Assembly (NCBI GenBank): GCA_964536375.1
Contig: CAZHXF010000014.1
Location: forward strand, 1 to 60,039
Source: Desulfuromonas sp964536375
GTDB taxonomy: Bacteria; Desulfobacterota; Desulfuromonadia; Desulfuromonadales; Desulfuromonadaceae
Direction of reading: 5' to 3'
Length of the DNA stretch: 60,039 nucleotides
Below, piece by piece: positions 26,291-33,752 of this stretch (positions are counted from its first letter, which is position 1; the number at the start of each line of letters is the position of its first letter). A program made the position numbers and the translations under genes. The notes under the pieces are model-generated. The model was not told the origin of the DNA, made no database searches, and saw only the letters and a list, made by a program, of their open reading frames with translations.

Positions 26291-26617
26291 TTATACGCTA
26301 AACCTGTCGAGTAGGATGTCTTCTACATTTCTGCGGGAGTCGATAACTGAAACAACATAGATTGTGTCTGCGCTGATACGGTACATTAACCGCCAAGGCG
26401 CAACGACTAATTCTCGATATTGGGTTAATCCCTGATCTCTTAGTTCTGGGATCAATCTGCCTCTTATTGGATCATGGTGCAGATTTGCTGTTTTTTCTTT
26501 AATCTTTGATAAAACCATTTTTGCATTAGCACGGCTGTCTAGAGAAATATATGCAATGATGCCAGCTAAATCATTGTATGCTGTTCTAGTCCACTCAACT
26601 CGAAATGTATTCTTCAT
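26291..26617 (-). CDS. ParE/RelE-family toxin
   Basis: A 108-aa protein of the RelE/ParE superfamily. It starts with FRVEWTRTAYNDLAGIIAYI, has RGRLIPELRDQGLTQYRELVVAPWRLMYRI in the core and ends with VSVIDSRRNVEDIL, all typical. Toxins of this family act on gyrase or ribosome-bound mRNA; which one cannot be told here. Its ATG overlaps the antitoxin stop by four bases (ATGA), the usual antitoxin-first arrangement. Confidence 0.88.
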   Translation of the reverse strand: MKNTFRVEWTRTAYNDLAGIIAYISLDSRANAKMVLSKIKEKTANLHHDPIRGRLIPELRDQGLTQYRELVVAPWRLMYRISADTIYVVSVIDSRRNVEDILLDRFSV

Positions 26618-26889
26618 TTTTCGGACAATAACTTTTCTATATTATCGAAGACTTCATTTGGAGATATAAGGTTGCCCTTTCTGATATCTTCCTCTCCCTG
26701 AGCAATCAGCTTGAGTATGCCGAAAGCATTTTTCATGTTTTCATAGCTTCTCGGGTCTTGAAGAACCGCACGGGCTTCGCCGTTTTGGGTGATAATTACC
26801 GGGCGGTGGGTTTCATTGACTTGTTTTAACATGTCGGCAGTATGCGATTTGAAGAAGCTAACAGGTCTGATGTCATCGGTTAAATTCAT
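26614..26889 (-). CDS. Phd/YefM-family antitoxin
   Basis: A 91-aa protein with the Phd/YefM core: RPVSFFKSHTADMLKQVNETHRPVIITQNGEARAVLQDPRSYE, the N-terminal DNA-binding and dimerisation domain, followed by a helical toxin-binding tail (about residues 60-91). ATG 26889 is chosen because GGAGG lies nine bases upstream; an upstream extension has no support. It should neutralise the ParE-like toxin and repress the operon. Confidence 0.88.
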   Translation of the reverse strand: MNLTDDIRPVSFFKSHTADMLKQVNETHRPVIITQNGEARAVLQDPRSYENMKNAFGILKLIAQGEEDIRKGNLISPNEVFDNIEKLLSEK

Positions 26890-27149
26890 GTCTTTTGCCT
26901 CCAGTCTTAATAAGGTATCAAATTGAGACTGATTGTCAAGGTTGTAGAACTTGATCAATATTAAACCGGTGGAAATAACAATCATTGGCTGAAGTAATTC
27001 GGGGTCGCGCCCTCGAACGTCGCCATACTTTTAGGACCATCCCACAGTATGCAACACATGACCCGCAGTTGTCTTGTCCTGTCGGGTTCTCTCTCTCCAA
27101 TCTCTTACACCGAGAAACCCGCTAGAACTCGCTGGCGCCCGAAGTCTCG

Positions 27150-27707
27150 CTACACGACAAGTTTGGAAATCGCCTTGAATTCAGGCGACCTCGCGTCACG
27201 CACCAACTCAAACAGCACCGATTCAACATTGGTCAAAATCGCTCCGGCTTGCTGCATGCGCATCAGGGCATTGTCACGGTTAGCATCGCAGCGTGAACAG
27301 GTTGCACAGATGGGAAGATGGACCTGATATCCTGCCTCTAGCAGATCCAGAACTGTCTGCAAAACACACACGTGGGTTTCCATGCCGGTGACAATAATCT
27401 GCCGCCGCTCACATTGCTCCAGAGCTGATATAAACTTGGCTTCGCCGCAGCAACTGAAAGTGGTTTTTTCGATAGAATCCTGTTGTTGTGTCCCGGTAAG
27501 CAAGATCTCAACAGTTGACCCCAACCCTTTAGGATATTGCTCAGTTATCAGCATTGGAACATTGAGAATCTCCATCCCTTGCTGTAGCTTAACAATAGCA
27601 TTTTCTACACTGTCGCGGTGGCTCATGGCTTTGACCAGTCGTTCCTGCACATCGATAACAAGCAGCAGTGCCTGCTCTCTGTGTAATAGTGTTGGATGCT
27701 GCTGCAT
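27150..27707 (-). CDS. Isochorismatase-family cysteine hydrolase (YcaC-like)
   Basis: A 185-aa protein with the family's catalytic residues: Asp in LLLVIDVQERL, Lys in IEKTTFSC and Cys in VTGMETHVCVLQT, preceded by the usual cis-peptide region. Such enzymes hydrolyse amides, isochorismate or related bonds; the YcaC branch is of uncertain substrate. GGAGAATTCAC precedes the ATG at 27707. No neighbour indicates a pathway. Confidence 0.85.
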   Translation of the reverse strand: MQQHPTLLHREQALLLVIDVQERLVKAMSHRDSVENAIVKLQQGMEILNVPMLITEQYPKGLGSTVEILLTGTQQQDSIEKTTFSCCGEAKFISALEQCERRQIIVTGMETHVCVLQTVLDLLEAGYQVHLPICATCSRCDANRDNALMRMQQAGAILTNVESVLFELVRDARSPEFKAISKLVV

Positions 27708-28161
27708 GTGAATTCTCCTTTGCTTATGTGTATTGACCGAACAGAAGGCTATTATTTCTTGAGAAGAGATGGGAATACGAGCAAGTTGCTTCCACTTTCT
27801 CCTTGCCCTTATGTTGTTAAAATTTGTATCTATGCGCTTAATTGTTCATACCATATGTTGTGTTTTCCAGCGAGATTTTTCTTAATTTCTTCGCTTGAAA
27901 GTCCGTTGGGGAGCATTAAAGTTGTTCTCGTTGGGTCGGCTCCTTATCTTGGACTATCTCCAGTATTCCTTTGTAGTCGTATTTGCGTGCCCGTTCGTCC
28001 AGTGCGGTGGTCAGGATGGTGTCAAGTGCCAATCTCATTGATCGCGTCTTTGATATGTCTACGATCAAGGAGTGACGGATACCGGGAGTACAACCAAAGC
28101 GGAAGATTAGTGCTACTCGGATTATATGATGCGTTGCGTGGTTTTTTTTAGCAGTACAAAT
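27708..28161. other. Intergenic region with possible gene remnants and a repeat fragment
   Basis: No convincing full gene. On the minus strand two short protein-like frames are coupled by TAATG: a piece ending RKYDYKGILEIVQDKEPTQ (about 27917-28036) and a 28-codon frame with GLSSEEIKKNLAGKHNIW (about 27828-27914). They could be remnants of a small gene truncated by the element fragment at 28073. A plus-strand frame across the region has no ribosome site. Confidence 0.3.
28073..28123 (-). mobile_element. Truncated copy (C) of the MITE-like element
   Basis: About 51 bases match one end of copies A and B. Read on the minus strand it starts with GAGTAGCACTAATCTTCCGCT and continues through the CCGGTATCCGTCA region, then the similarity stops. 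Only one terminal repeat remains. Confidence 0.7.
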
Positions 28162-28199
28162 ATGCGTCACCACAGCGTTTTTCAGCCGTGGTGACGCAT
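28162..28199 (-). terminator. Hairpin after trpS, probable terminator
   Basis: Arms ATGCGTCACCA and TGGTGACGCAT form a perfect stem with a loop of about 16 bases, seven bases beyond the trpS stop. The following U-tract on the minus strand is weak (ATATTTGTAC), so efficiency is uncertain. Confidence 0.55.
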
Positions 28200-28205
28200 G
28201 TTTAT

Positions 28206-29171
28206 TTAGTAGGCTAAACCGGATTTTTTGCGCATTTTGCGTAGTACTTTGCTGGCAGCATAGCGGGCTTTTTGCGCGCCCATATCTAAAGTTTTGTGCA
28301 GCCCTTCCTTGTCTTCCAGGATGGCATTGCGCCGTTCAGTAAATGGCACGAAGTAGTCGCGCACGGTCTCAAACAGTTCCTGTTTCACCTCGCCATAGCC
28401 CATACCACCAGCTTCGTAGCGTTTGCGCAGTGTTTGTTGTTGTTCACTGTTCATGAACAGACGATAAATTTGATACACGTTGCAGTTGTCGGGATTTTTT
28501 GGTTCTTCTACCGGCGTCGTGTCGGTTACTATGCGCATGATCTGTTTGCGTAGTTGTTTTTCGTCCTGAAACAGATCGATGGTGTTGCCGTAACTCTTGC
28601 TCATTTTCAGGCCGTCTAGACCGGGAACTGTTGCCACGTCATCATCAATGTCCGGCTCGGGCAGGTTGAATATTTCGCCATATTTATTGTTAACTTTGAT
28701 GGCAATGTCACGCGCTACTTCCACATGTTGTTTCTGATCTTTACCCACCGGCACTTTGTTGCTGTTAAACATCAGGATGTCGGCACTCATCAATACCGGA
28801 TAGGCAAACAGTCCATGATTTGCCGCGATACCTTTAGATATTTTGTCTTTGTAGCTGTGACAGCGTTCCAGCAATCCCATGGGGGTAAAGTTGGATAAAA
28901 ACCAAGTGAGCTCCTGTACTTCCGGGACGTCGGATTGTACCCAGAAGGTGCTCTTCTCCGGATCCATCCCCAAAGCGAGAAAGTTGGCCGCTGCTTCCAA
29001 CGTGCCCTGAGCTAAAGCTTTGCCATCTGATAGAGAGGTCATGGCGTGATAGTTGGCGATAAAACAGAACAAATCGCCCTGCTGTTGATAGTCGATCATT
29101 TTCTTCATCATACCGAAATAGTTTCCCAGATGAAGAGAGCCTGAGGGTTGAATGCCGGAAAGTATGCGCAT
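28206..29171 (-). CDS. trpS: Tryptophanyl-tRNA synthetase
   Basis: A class I synthetase of 321 aa that charges tRNA-Trp. The HIGH-like motif is in SGIQPSGSLHLGNYFG at the N-terminus, the KMSKS motif in GLKMSKSYGNTIDLF, and the Trp-binding region in FIANYHAMTSL and PVGKDQKQHVEVARDIA. Length and order are normal. It is a stand-alone gene preceded by a 341-base leader region that carries a promoter, a Trp-rich leader peptide and an intrinsic terminator, so charging of tRNA-Trp probably controls its own transcription. Confidence 0.96.
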   Translation of the reverse strand: MRILSGIQPSGSLHLGNYFGMMKKMIDYQQQGDLFCFIANYHAMTSLSDGKALAQGTLEAAANFLALGMDPEKSTFWVQSDVPEVQELTWFLSNFTPMGLLERCHSYKDKISKGIAANHGLFAYPVLMSADILMFNSNKVPVGKDQKQHVEVARDIAIKVNNKYGEIFNLPEPDIDDDVATVPGLDGLKMSKSYGNTIDLFQDEKQLRKQIMRIVTDTTPVEEPKNPDNCNVYQIYRLFMNSEQQQTLRKRYEAGGMGYGEVKQELFETVRDYFVPFTERRNAILEDKEGLHKTLDMGAQKARYAASKVLRKMRKKSGLAY

Positions 29172-29268
29172 GTTGGTATCCTTGTTGTTAATAGTTGTGA
29201 AGTTGCCGATAAAATTGGTTAGAACCCTGCGTATGAGTGCAGCGCTCGTGTAATGTGCAAATGTCCAT

Positions 29269-29376
29269 AAAAAAAGCCGCGAACTGAGGTCGCGGCTGTG
29301 TTGATCCTGTTGCTGATCATAATACCGCGCTGGTTGGAACGCGGTATCTACTATTCTGTGGAGAATTTATAGCGCG
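29269..29376 (-). promoter_or_regulatory. Transcription attenuator of trpS
   Basis: In transcript order: segment A CGCGCT (29371-29376, just after the leader stop), B ATACCGCG (29340-29347), C AGCGCGGTAT (29322-29331), D AGCCGCGA (29290-29297), E TCGCGGCT (29275-29282), then a run of U to 29269. D:E is an intrinsic terminator. B:C and A:C are alternative upstream hairpins. C can also pair with D (CGCGG with CCGCG), which would prevent termination. This is the layout of ribosome-mediated attenuation. The exact folding order was judged by eye. Confidence 0.85.
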
Positions 29377-29382
29377 TCCAGT

Positions 29383-29442
29383 CTAAAGCCACTGACGCCA
29401 CCACCATCGTGGTAAAATTGTTGTCTGCATTGATGTTTTCAT
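29383..29442 (-). CDS. trpS leader peptide (Trp-rich)
   Basis: The 19-residue frame MKTSMQTTILPRWWWRQWL contains four Trp codons, three of them consecutive (29398-29406) and a fourth at 29389-29391, and ends with TAG seven bases before attenuator segment A. Trp is the rarest amino acid, so this density in so short a frame in front of trpS strongly indicates a regulatory leader. No clear ribosome site precedes the first ATG. The predicted transcription start is within a few bases of it, so translation may be leaderless, or the internal ATG (codon 5) may be used. Confidence 0.85.
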   Translation of the reverse strand: MKTSMQTTILPRWWWRQWL

Positions 29443-29449
29443 GGGCGCT

Positions 29450-29478
29450 ACACTAGCAGCTCACTAAATTCAGGTCAA
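29450..29478 (-). promoter_or_regulatory. Promoter of the trpS leader
   Basis: TTGACC (29473-29478), a 17-base spacer and TAGTGT (29450-29455) preceded by TGC, an extended -10. Transcription would start at about 29443, next to the leader-peptide ATG. Confidence 0.6.
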
Positions 29479-29512
29479 GTTGAGACGCTAAAATTTAGCC
29501 GTTGGGGTGAAT

Positions 29513-30277
29513 TTAATCTTCCATGGTGCGGTCTACGGCCAAGGGACCCCAAGCTTGACATAACGCCATAACCTCCACCGAGTTGATGTTGACGTGGGGC
29601 GGCACGCTGGTTACCCAATAAATGATGTCAGCCACATCATCCGCAGTTAGCGCTTGAGCTTTTTCGTAAACCTGTTGGGCTTTGTCGCTGTTGCCTTTGA
29701 AACGGATATTGGAGAAATCAGTCTCCGCCATGCCCGGTTCAATATTACTTACGCGCACCTTTTTACCCAGCAGATCGGCGCGCAGATTGCGAGAAAAGTT
29801 TTGCACAAAAGCCTTGGTAGCGCCATACACATTCCCGCCGGGATAGGGCCAGCTGCCAGCGGTAGAGCCGATGTTGATGATATGCCCACTGTTGCGCTGC
29901 ACCATGCCCGGCAGAAAATGGCTGGTCATACGTAACAGACCAAGAATATTGGTGTTGATCATGGTTTCCCAGTCGCTGAAGTCTGCTTTGTCGGCAGTAT
30001 CCAGCCCGAGAGCCAAACCGGCATTGTTGATTAACACGTCAATAGCGCAGAATTCTGCTGGAATTTGTGCCAACGCTTGTTCAACAGCAACTGGGTCGGT
30101 TATATCCAGCGCCACAGTATGAATATTGCACTTGCTTTGTAGCTGCTGTTTGAGCTGCTCTAATTTGTCGGAGCGCCGGGCAACCAGAACCAGTGAACAG
30201 CTATCCTCGGCAAATTTTTTGGCGCAGGCGGCACCGAAACCTGATGAAGCACCAGTTATAAGAACTGTCTTTGGCAT
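29513..30277 (-). CDS. Short-chain dehydrogenase/reductase, YdfG-like
   Basis: An SDR of about 254 aa. It has the Rossmann motif TGASSGFG at the N-terminus, the NNAGLALG segment, the catalytic Ser in INIGSTAGSW and YGATKAF with the YxxxK pair. It resembles YdfG, the NADP-dependent 3-hydroxy acid (serine/malonic semialdehyde) dehydrogenase, but substrate cannot be fixed from sequence. ATG 30277 is chosen because a GGGGGGAA ribosome site lies six bases upstream; a start at 30298 would add seven residues before the conserved MPKTVLITGAS. Confidence 0.88.
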   Translation of the reverse strand: MPKTVLITGASSGFGAACAKKFAEDSCSLVLVARRSDKLEQLKQQLQSKCNIHTVALDITDPVAVEQALAQIPAEFCAIDVLINNAGLALGLDTADKADFSDWETMINTNILGLLRMTSHFLPGMVQRNSGHIINIGSTAGSWPYPGGNVYGATKAFVQNFSRNLRADLLGKKVRVSNIEPGMAETDFSNIRFKGNSDKAQQVYEKAQALTADDVADIIYWVTSVPPHVNINSVEVMALCQAWGPLAVDRTMED

Positions 30278-30384
30278 TATAATTCCCCCCATTTTCACTG
30301 ATAGTTTGCTGTCGGTAGCGCGCCAAGTATGCGCTGGTCACTCGGCGACAACCTATTCTTCACATACTCCCCGAGTGTTCTCGC

Positions 30385-30888
30385 TTAAGAAGATATGCCA
30401 TGTTGCTTTTTGATATAGGCTAGGCACGATTCAGCATCAATGGCAACCACTTGATCAACCATCATCAAATTGTGTGAAAGCTGAAAGTCTTCCATGGTTT
30501 TCCCGTCCTGACACAGTGTCGCTCTGGCATCCAACTGCTGTTTTTCTTTGATCCTTACGATCATCTCACGACAATCTGCGGCATAACAGTAAACATCTTT
30601 CCCAAGCGCCGTTGCAAAACCAATTTCAAAAACAGTTCCCGAGTCTGGTTCAAGTCCGCGAAAAGGGTTCAGATTCGCCATGACAATATCCGCAGATTGT
30701 ATAAGTTTGATATTTGCATCACGGATAGCTCTGGCAACCTCATGGGGAGTCCCTTGGGTAGAAATAACGTTGTCGAGGGGAAATAGACCAATAAAGCCAT
30801 ATTCACAGGCGAGTTTCTTCAGCTTTTCTCCGACGCTGATTGCATCAGGTTCGAAAACATCTGGGCCAGCAAGGTAAATTTTTTTCAT
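30385..30888 (-). CDS. Nucleoside 2-deoxyribosyltransferase-family protein
   Basis: A protein of about 167 aa that starts KKIYLAGPDVFEPDA, the family N-terminus with the substrate-binding Asp. ADIVMANLNPFRGLEPDSGTVFEIGFATALGKDVYCYA contains the catalytic Glu in the GTxxEIG motif. The family exchanges bases between deoxynucleosides or hydrolyses modified nucleotides. It is likely a nucleotide-salvage or house-cleaning enzyme. ATG 30888 is used; an ATG two codons upstream is equally possible. It is co-directional with the SDR gene. Confidence 0.85.
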   Translation of the reverse strand: MKKIYLAGPDVFEPDAISVGEKLKKLACEYGFIGLFPLDNVISTQGTPHEVARAIRDANIKLIQSADIVMANLNPFRGLEPDSGTVFEIGFATALGKDVYCYAADCREMIVRIKEKQQLDARATLCQDGKTMEDFQLSHNLMMVDQVVAIDAESCLAYIKKQHGISS

Positions 30889-31211
30889 AAGCATCTCTTA
30901 TTTGAAATTGGTATCGGTTTAACAGCCCATTCTACTCAGACGAGAAAGTTGATTTATAGATTATGGCATGTGGTCAATTTTAGGCTACCTCATAATGATT
31001 ATTATTGGCAAAATATGATCCGCAATTGGCTTGCCCTGATGGGCTTTGATCTGTGTGCTTTGATGTTGGCGGACAAGATCCTCCCTTGATGACGTACCTA
31101 AAATAACACCGAATGATCGTGCCACGGGGAAAGTGGAGAGCGACAAACAGCAAAAAGTACTACGCAGTGTAAGTTTGAAACCTCACGACCTTGACCTGAA
31201 AACTTTGTTCA
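30889..31211. other. Intergenic region, possible decayed coding remnant
   Basis: No gene with a start is supported. On the plus strand from about 31087 a protein-like frame reads LDDVPKITPNDRATGKVESD and continues past 31200 into the end of the GDPD gene, without a start codon or ribosome site. It may be a relic. The first 100 bases presumably hold the promoter of the 30888 gene. Confidence 0.3.
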
Positions 31212-32054
31212 TCAGTGTAAGTTACCTACCAAGCTCTGCGGCCAGTCACTACAGATAAAAGTTGCCCCAGCCTCGACAAAATACCGCGCTCGTTCGACAT
31301 CATTAACAGTCCACAGATTGGTGCGTATGCCATTGGCACTTAATTGTTTGATTAGTGCAGTATCGGTTATCTGTTGATTTGGATGGTAAGCATCGACAGC
31401 TAAATCTTGTAAATATGCAATCAGGTTTGCTGGGTGGTGGCATTCAACCAAAGTAGCTGTGGCTACGTTGGGATTGATCTGTTTTATCTGGCGCAGATAC
31501 TTATGGTTGAATGAAGACAGCAGTACTAGCTTCTCCGTCGCGGTTGCACTGATTTGTTCTAGCACTGCGGTAATAATAATTTCATCTGCTGGTGTTCTCG
31601 ATTGATCTTTGATTTCCAGGTTAACGGGGAAATTATGCTGGCTACAATAGCGCAGCACCTCACTTAACTGCGGAATTTTTTGCCTGGTGATTTTGCTGAA
31701 ATCATCTGCGAGCACCTCTCCGGCAGCGATGGACGCAAAGGGGTCATGGTGTATAAACCATGATCCCGCGTTGAGAAGTTGCAATTCGGCATAGCTGAAA
31801 TCACCCAGGTGCCACGGGTTTCGTCCACTAAACTGGGCTAGGCTGGCAACATCAGTTGTGCGTTCCAGTGTGCGATCGTGAAAAATCACCACTACCCCGT
31901 CGCGCGTAATCTGAACATCCGTTTCCCATAAATCGGCACCCCACTGGCGAGCCTTTTCCAGCGCCAGCAGGGTGTTTTCCGGAGCAAGCGACCTGACGCC
32001 GCGGTGGGCACATATGTAGCCGGTTGCGTTGAGTCGGTCAAAGAAAGTGCTCAA
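31212..32054 (-). CDS. Glycerophosphodiester phosphodiesterase (GDPD) family
   Basis: A 280-aa protein with the GDPD signature: CAHRGVRSLAPENTLLALEKA, ADLWETDVQITRDGVVVIFHDRTLERTTD (metal-binding Glu and Asp, catalytic His) and NLEIKDQS. It hydrolyses glycerophosphodiesters to glycerol-3-phosphate and an alcohol. No signal peptide is seen, so it is probably cytoplasmic. The start is TTG at 32054, supported by AAGGGA six bases upstream and by alignment of the conserved N-terminus. The downstream half (LWTVNDVERARYFVEAGATFICSDWP) is typical. Confidence 0.9.
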   Translation of the reverse strand: MSTFFDRLNATGYICAHRGVRSLAPENTLLALEKARQWGADLWETDVQITRDGVVVIFHDRTLERTTDVASLAQFSGRNPWHLGDFSYAELQLLNAGSWFIHHDPFASIAAGEVLADDFSKITRQKIPQLSEVLRYCSQHNFPVNLEIKDQSRTPADEIIITAVLEQISATATEKLVLLSSFNHKYLRQIKQINPNVATATLVECHHPANLIAYLQDLAVDAYHPNQQITDTALIKQLSANGIRTNLWTVNDVERARYFVEAGATFICSDWPQSLVGNLH

Positions 32055-32124
32055 TGTTTTCCCTTGTTAAAATACTGTGCAGCGCGTGGATACAGCTGAG
32101 CCGCTTCACGTTAGTGCGGCAGTG

Positions 32125-33126
32125 TTAGCGCTGCAAGTTGACTAAGGTGCGCCCACTGAGTTGTCCTTTAAGCATAGCGGTAATCTTCTCTTCCAGCCCT
32201 TCTAGGGTAACTTCGTTGACTGTTTGTTCTAAATTATCCAACTTCCAGTCGCTGGCTATGCGCGCCCATGTCTGGGTGCGGTAATCCATGGGGCATTCGG
32301 CTGAGTCGATACCGATCAGGCTGATGCCGCGCAGGATGAAAGGGAACACGTTGATGTTCAGTTCGGGGGATGCAACCAGGCCGCAGCAGGTTACGACCCC
32401 ACCGTAGCGGGTGGATTTGATTGCTGCGGCAAGCGGTTCACCACCGGCAACATCGATGACTCCGGCCCAGCGCTCTTTCATCATCGGGCGTTCAGAACCT
32501 GCCAAAAGCTCATCGCGGCTGATAATTTGTGCGGCTCCGAGGTCGGTCAGAAATTGTGCCTGATCCGGTTTGCCGGTGGCGGCTACGACCCGGTACCCAG
32601 CTTTGGCTAAAATTGCAACTGCCAGACTGCCTACACCACCGGTGGCACCGATCACCAAAACATCGCCGTCACCCGGTTTGACTCCGCCTTGTTCAAGGCG
32701 TAATACCGATAGCGCGGCGGTCAGACCGGCGGTGCCGTAAATCATGCTTTCCCGCAGGCTGAGACCGGCAGGCAGTTTCAGCGCCCATTGCGAGGGGACG
32801 CGAATATATTCGCTATAACCACCGGCAGTGTTCATGCCCAGGTCATAACTGGTGACAATTACTTTGTCCCCTACAGCAAAAGCACCGCTGTCACACTGTA
32901 CCACTTCACCGGCGGCATCAATGCCCGGGGTGTGAGGAAACTTGCGGCTCACGCCGGGATTACCGGTGGCGGATAGGGCATCCTTAAAATTGAGGGAAGA
33001 GTAGTGAACTTTTACCAGCAGGTCGCCTGCGGGTAGCTCGCTGATGGCACGTTGGCCGATGGTGCGGCTGAATTTTTTTGGTTCATCTTGGCTGACAATA
33101 AGAGCAGTGTAGTTTTCGGGGATCAT
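32125..33126 (-). CDS. YhdH/AcuI-family NADPH-dependent oxidoreductase
   Basis: A zinc-free medium-chain dehydrogenase of 333 aa. The YhdH/YhfP features are SSLNFKDALSATGNPGVSRKFPHTPGIDAAGEV, the nucleotide-binding VIGATGGVGSLAVAILAKAGY, and a C-terminal LEGLEEKITAMLKGQLSGRTLV. Members reduce acryloyl-CoA or other activated alkenes and quinones. GGAG precedes ATG 33126. It is divergent from an HxlR regulator with 205 bases between, so it is the likely target. Confidence 0.92.
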   Translation of the reverse strand: MIPENYTALIVSQDEPKKFSRTIGQRAISELPAGDLLVKVHYSSLNFKDALSATGNPGVSRKFPHTPGIDAAGEVVQCDSGAFAVGDKVIVTSYDLGMNTAGGYSEYIRVPSQWALKLPAGLSLRESMIYGTAGLTAALSVLRLEQGGVKPGDGDVLVIGATGGVGSLAVAILAKAGYRVVAATGKPDQAQFLTDLGAAQIISRDELLAGSERPMMKERWAGVIDVAGGEPLAAAIKSTRYGGVVTCCGLVASPELNINVFPFILRGISLIGIDSAECPMDYRTQTWARIASDWKLDNLEQTVNEVTLEGLEEKITAMLKGQLSGRTLVNLQR

Positions 33127-33281
33127 GTGCTTCTCCTTTAGATGGGCGGCTAATTGTTTAAGTATAGATTATGCGTGGCACGATGCAAGTTCGGGTGTCT
33201 TCACCCGTTGCTTTGTTTGTCTGGTGTGTGTATAAATGACATTGAAACAATCAATTAGTCAAGTACTGACAAAAAAGTACT

Positions 33282-33303
33282 ATAGTATCAAAAAGGATAC
33301 TAT
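33282..33303. promoter_or_regulatory. Inverted repeat ATAGTATC-n6-GATACTAT, probable HxlR-type operator
   Basis: A perfect 8-base dyad with a six-base spacer lies 28 bases before the regulator ATG. It overlaps the end of a possible -10 box TACTAT (33278-33283), with TTAGTC 17 bases before it as -35. The position suits autoregulation and control of the divergent yhdH-like gene. Confidence 0.6.
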
Positions 33304-33331
33304 GTTGATTTTATTGGAGATATATTAAGAG

Positions 33332-33700
33332 ATGGAAATTTTTATAGATAAACAATCACACGATTGTTGTGATCCTGATTATCGTTGTCCGGTGGAATTA
33401 ACTCTGGAGATAATTGGCGGCAAGTGGAAAGCACTTATCCTGTGGCACTTGTCGTACAAGACATTGCGTTTCAGCCAATTGAAGCGCCGGTTGCCACGGG
33501 TCACTCAGAAAATGTTGACTCAGCAACTGCGCGAACTGGAACGTGATGGGGTGGTAAAGCGCCAAGTATATCCTCAGGTGCCACCCAAGGTGGAATATTC
33601 ACTGACGGAGTTGGGTAGTAGTGTGGTGCCGCTGTTGCAGCAGATGTGTGAGTGGGGCAAGCAGTTTGAAGGGCGCGATGAGTTACACCGTTTGGCTTGA
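33332..33700 (+). CDS. HxlR-family transcriptional regulator
   Basis: A 122-aa winged-helix regulator: CPVELTLEIIGGKWKALILWHL, then LPRVTQKMLTQQLRELERDGVVKRQVY (recognition helix and wing) and a C-terminal dimerisation helix. Three cysteines (C12, C13, C19) lie near the N-terminus; related HxlR proteins such as YodB and HypR sense electrophiles or oxidants through N-terminal thiols. It is divergent from an alkene/quinone reductase and convergent with the peroxiredoxin gene, which fits a redox or electrophile response. Confidence 0.9.
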   Translation: MEIFIDKQSHDCCDPDYRCPVELTLEIIGGKWKALILWHLSYKTLRFSQLKRRLPRVTQKMLTQQLRELERDGVVKRQVYPQVPPKVEYSLTELGSSVVPLLQQMCEWGKQFEGRDELHRLA

Positions 33701-33752
33701 TGCTGAAGAACAGCGGGTGTGACCTATGCCAGCACCCGCTGTCAGTTGCTAT

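Noticed and set aside
26986..27149. Possible attC or IS end between the antitoxin and hydrolase genes
   Set aside because: The GC-rich sequence near 27001-27040 has no clear inverted repeat, recombination site or transposase remnant that I can support.
27696..28151. 151-codon plus-strand open frame
   Set aside because: It starts inside the 5' region of the hydrolase gene, crosses the truncated repeat element and has no ribosome site or family features.
29172..29512. T-box riboswitch controlling trpS
   Set aside because: No conserved T-box sequence or specifier stem was seen; the Trp-rich leader peptide and overlapping hairpins explain the region better.
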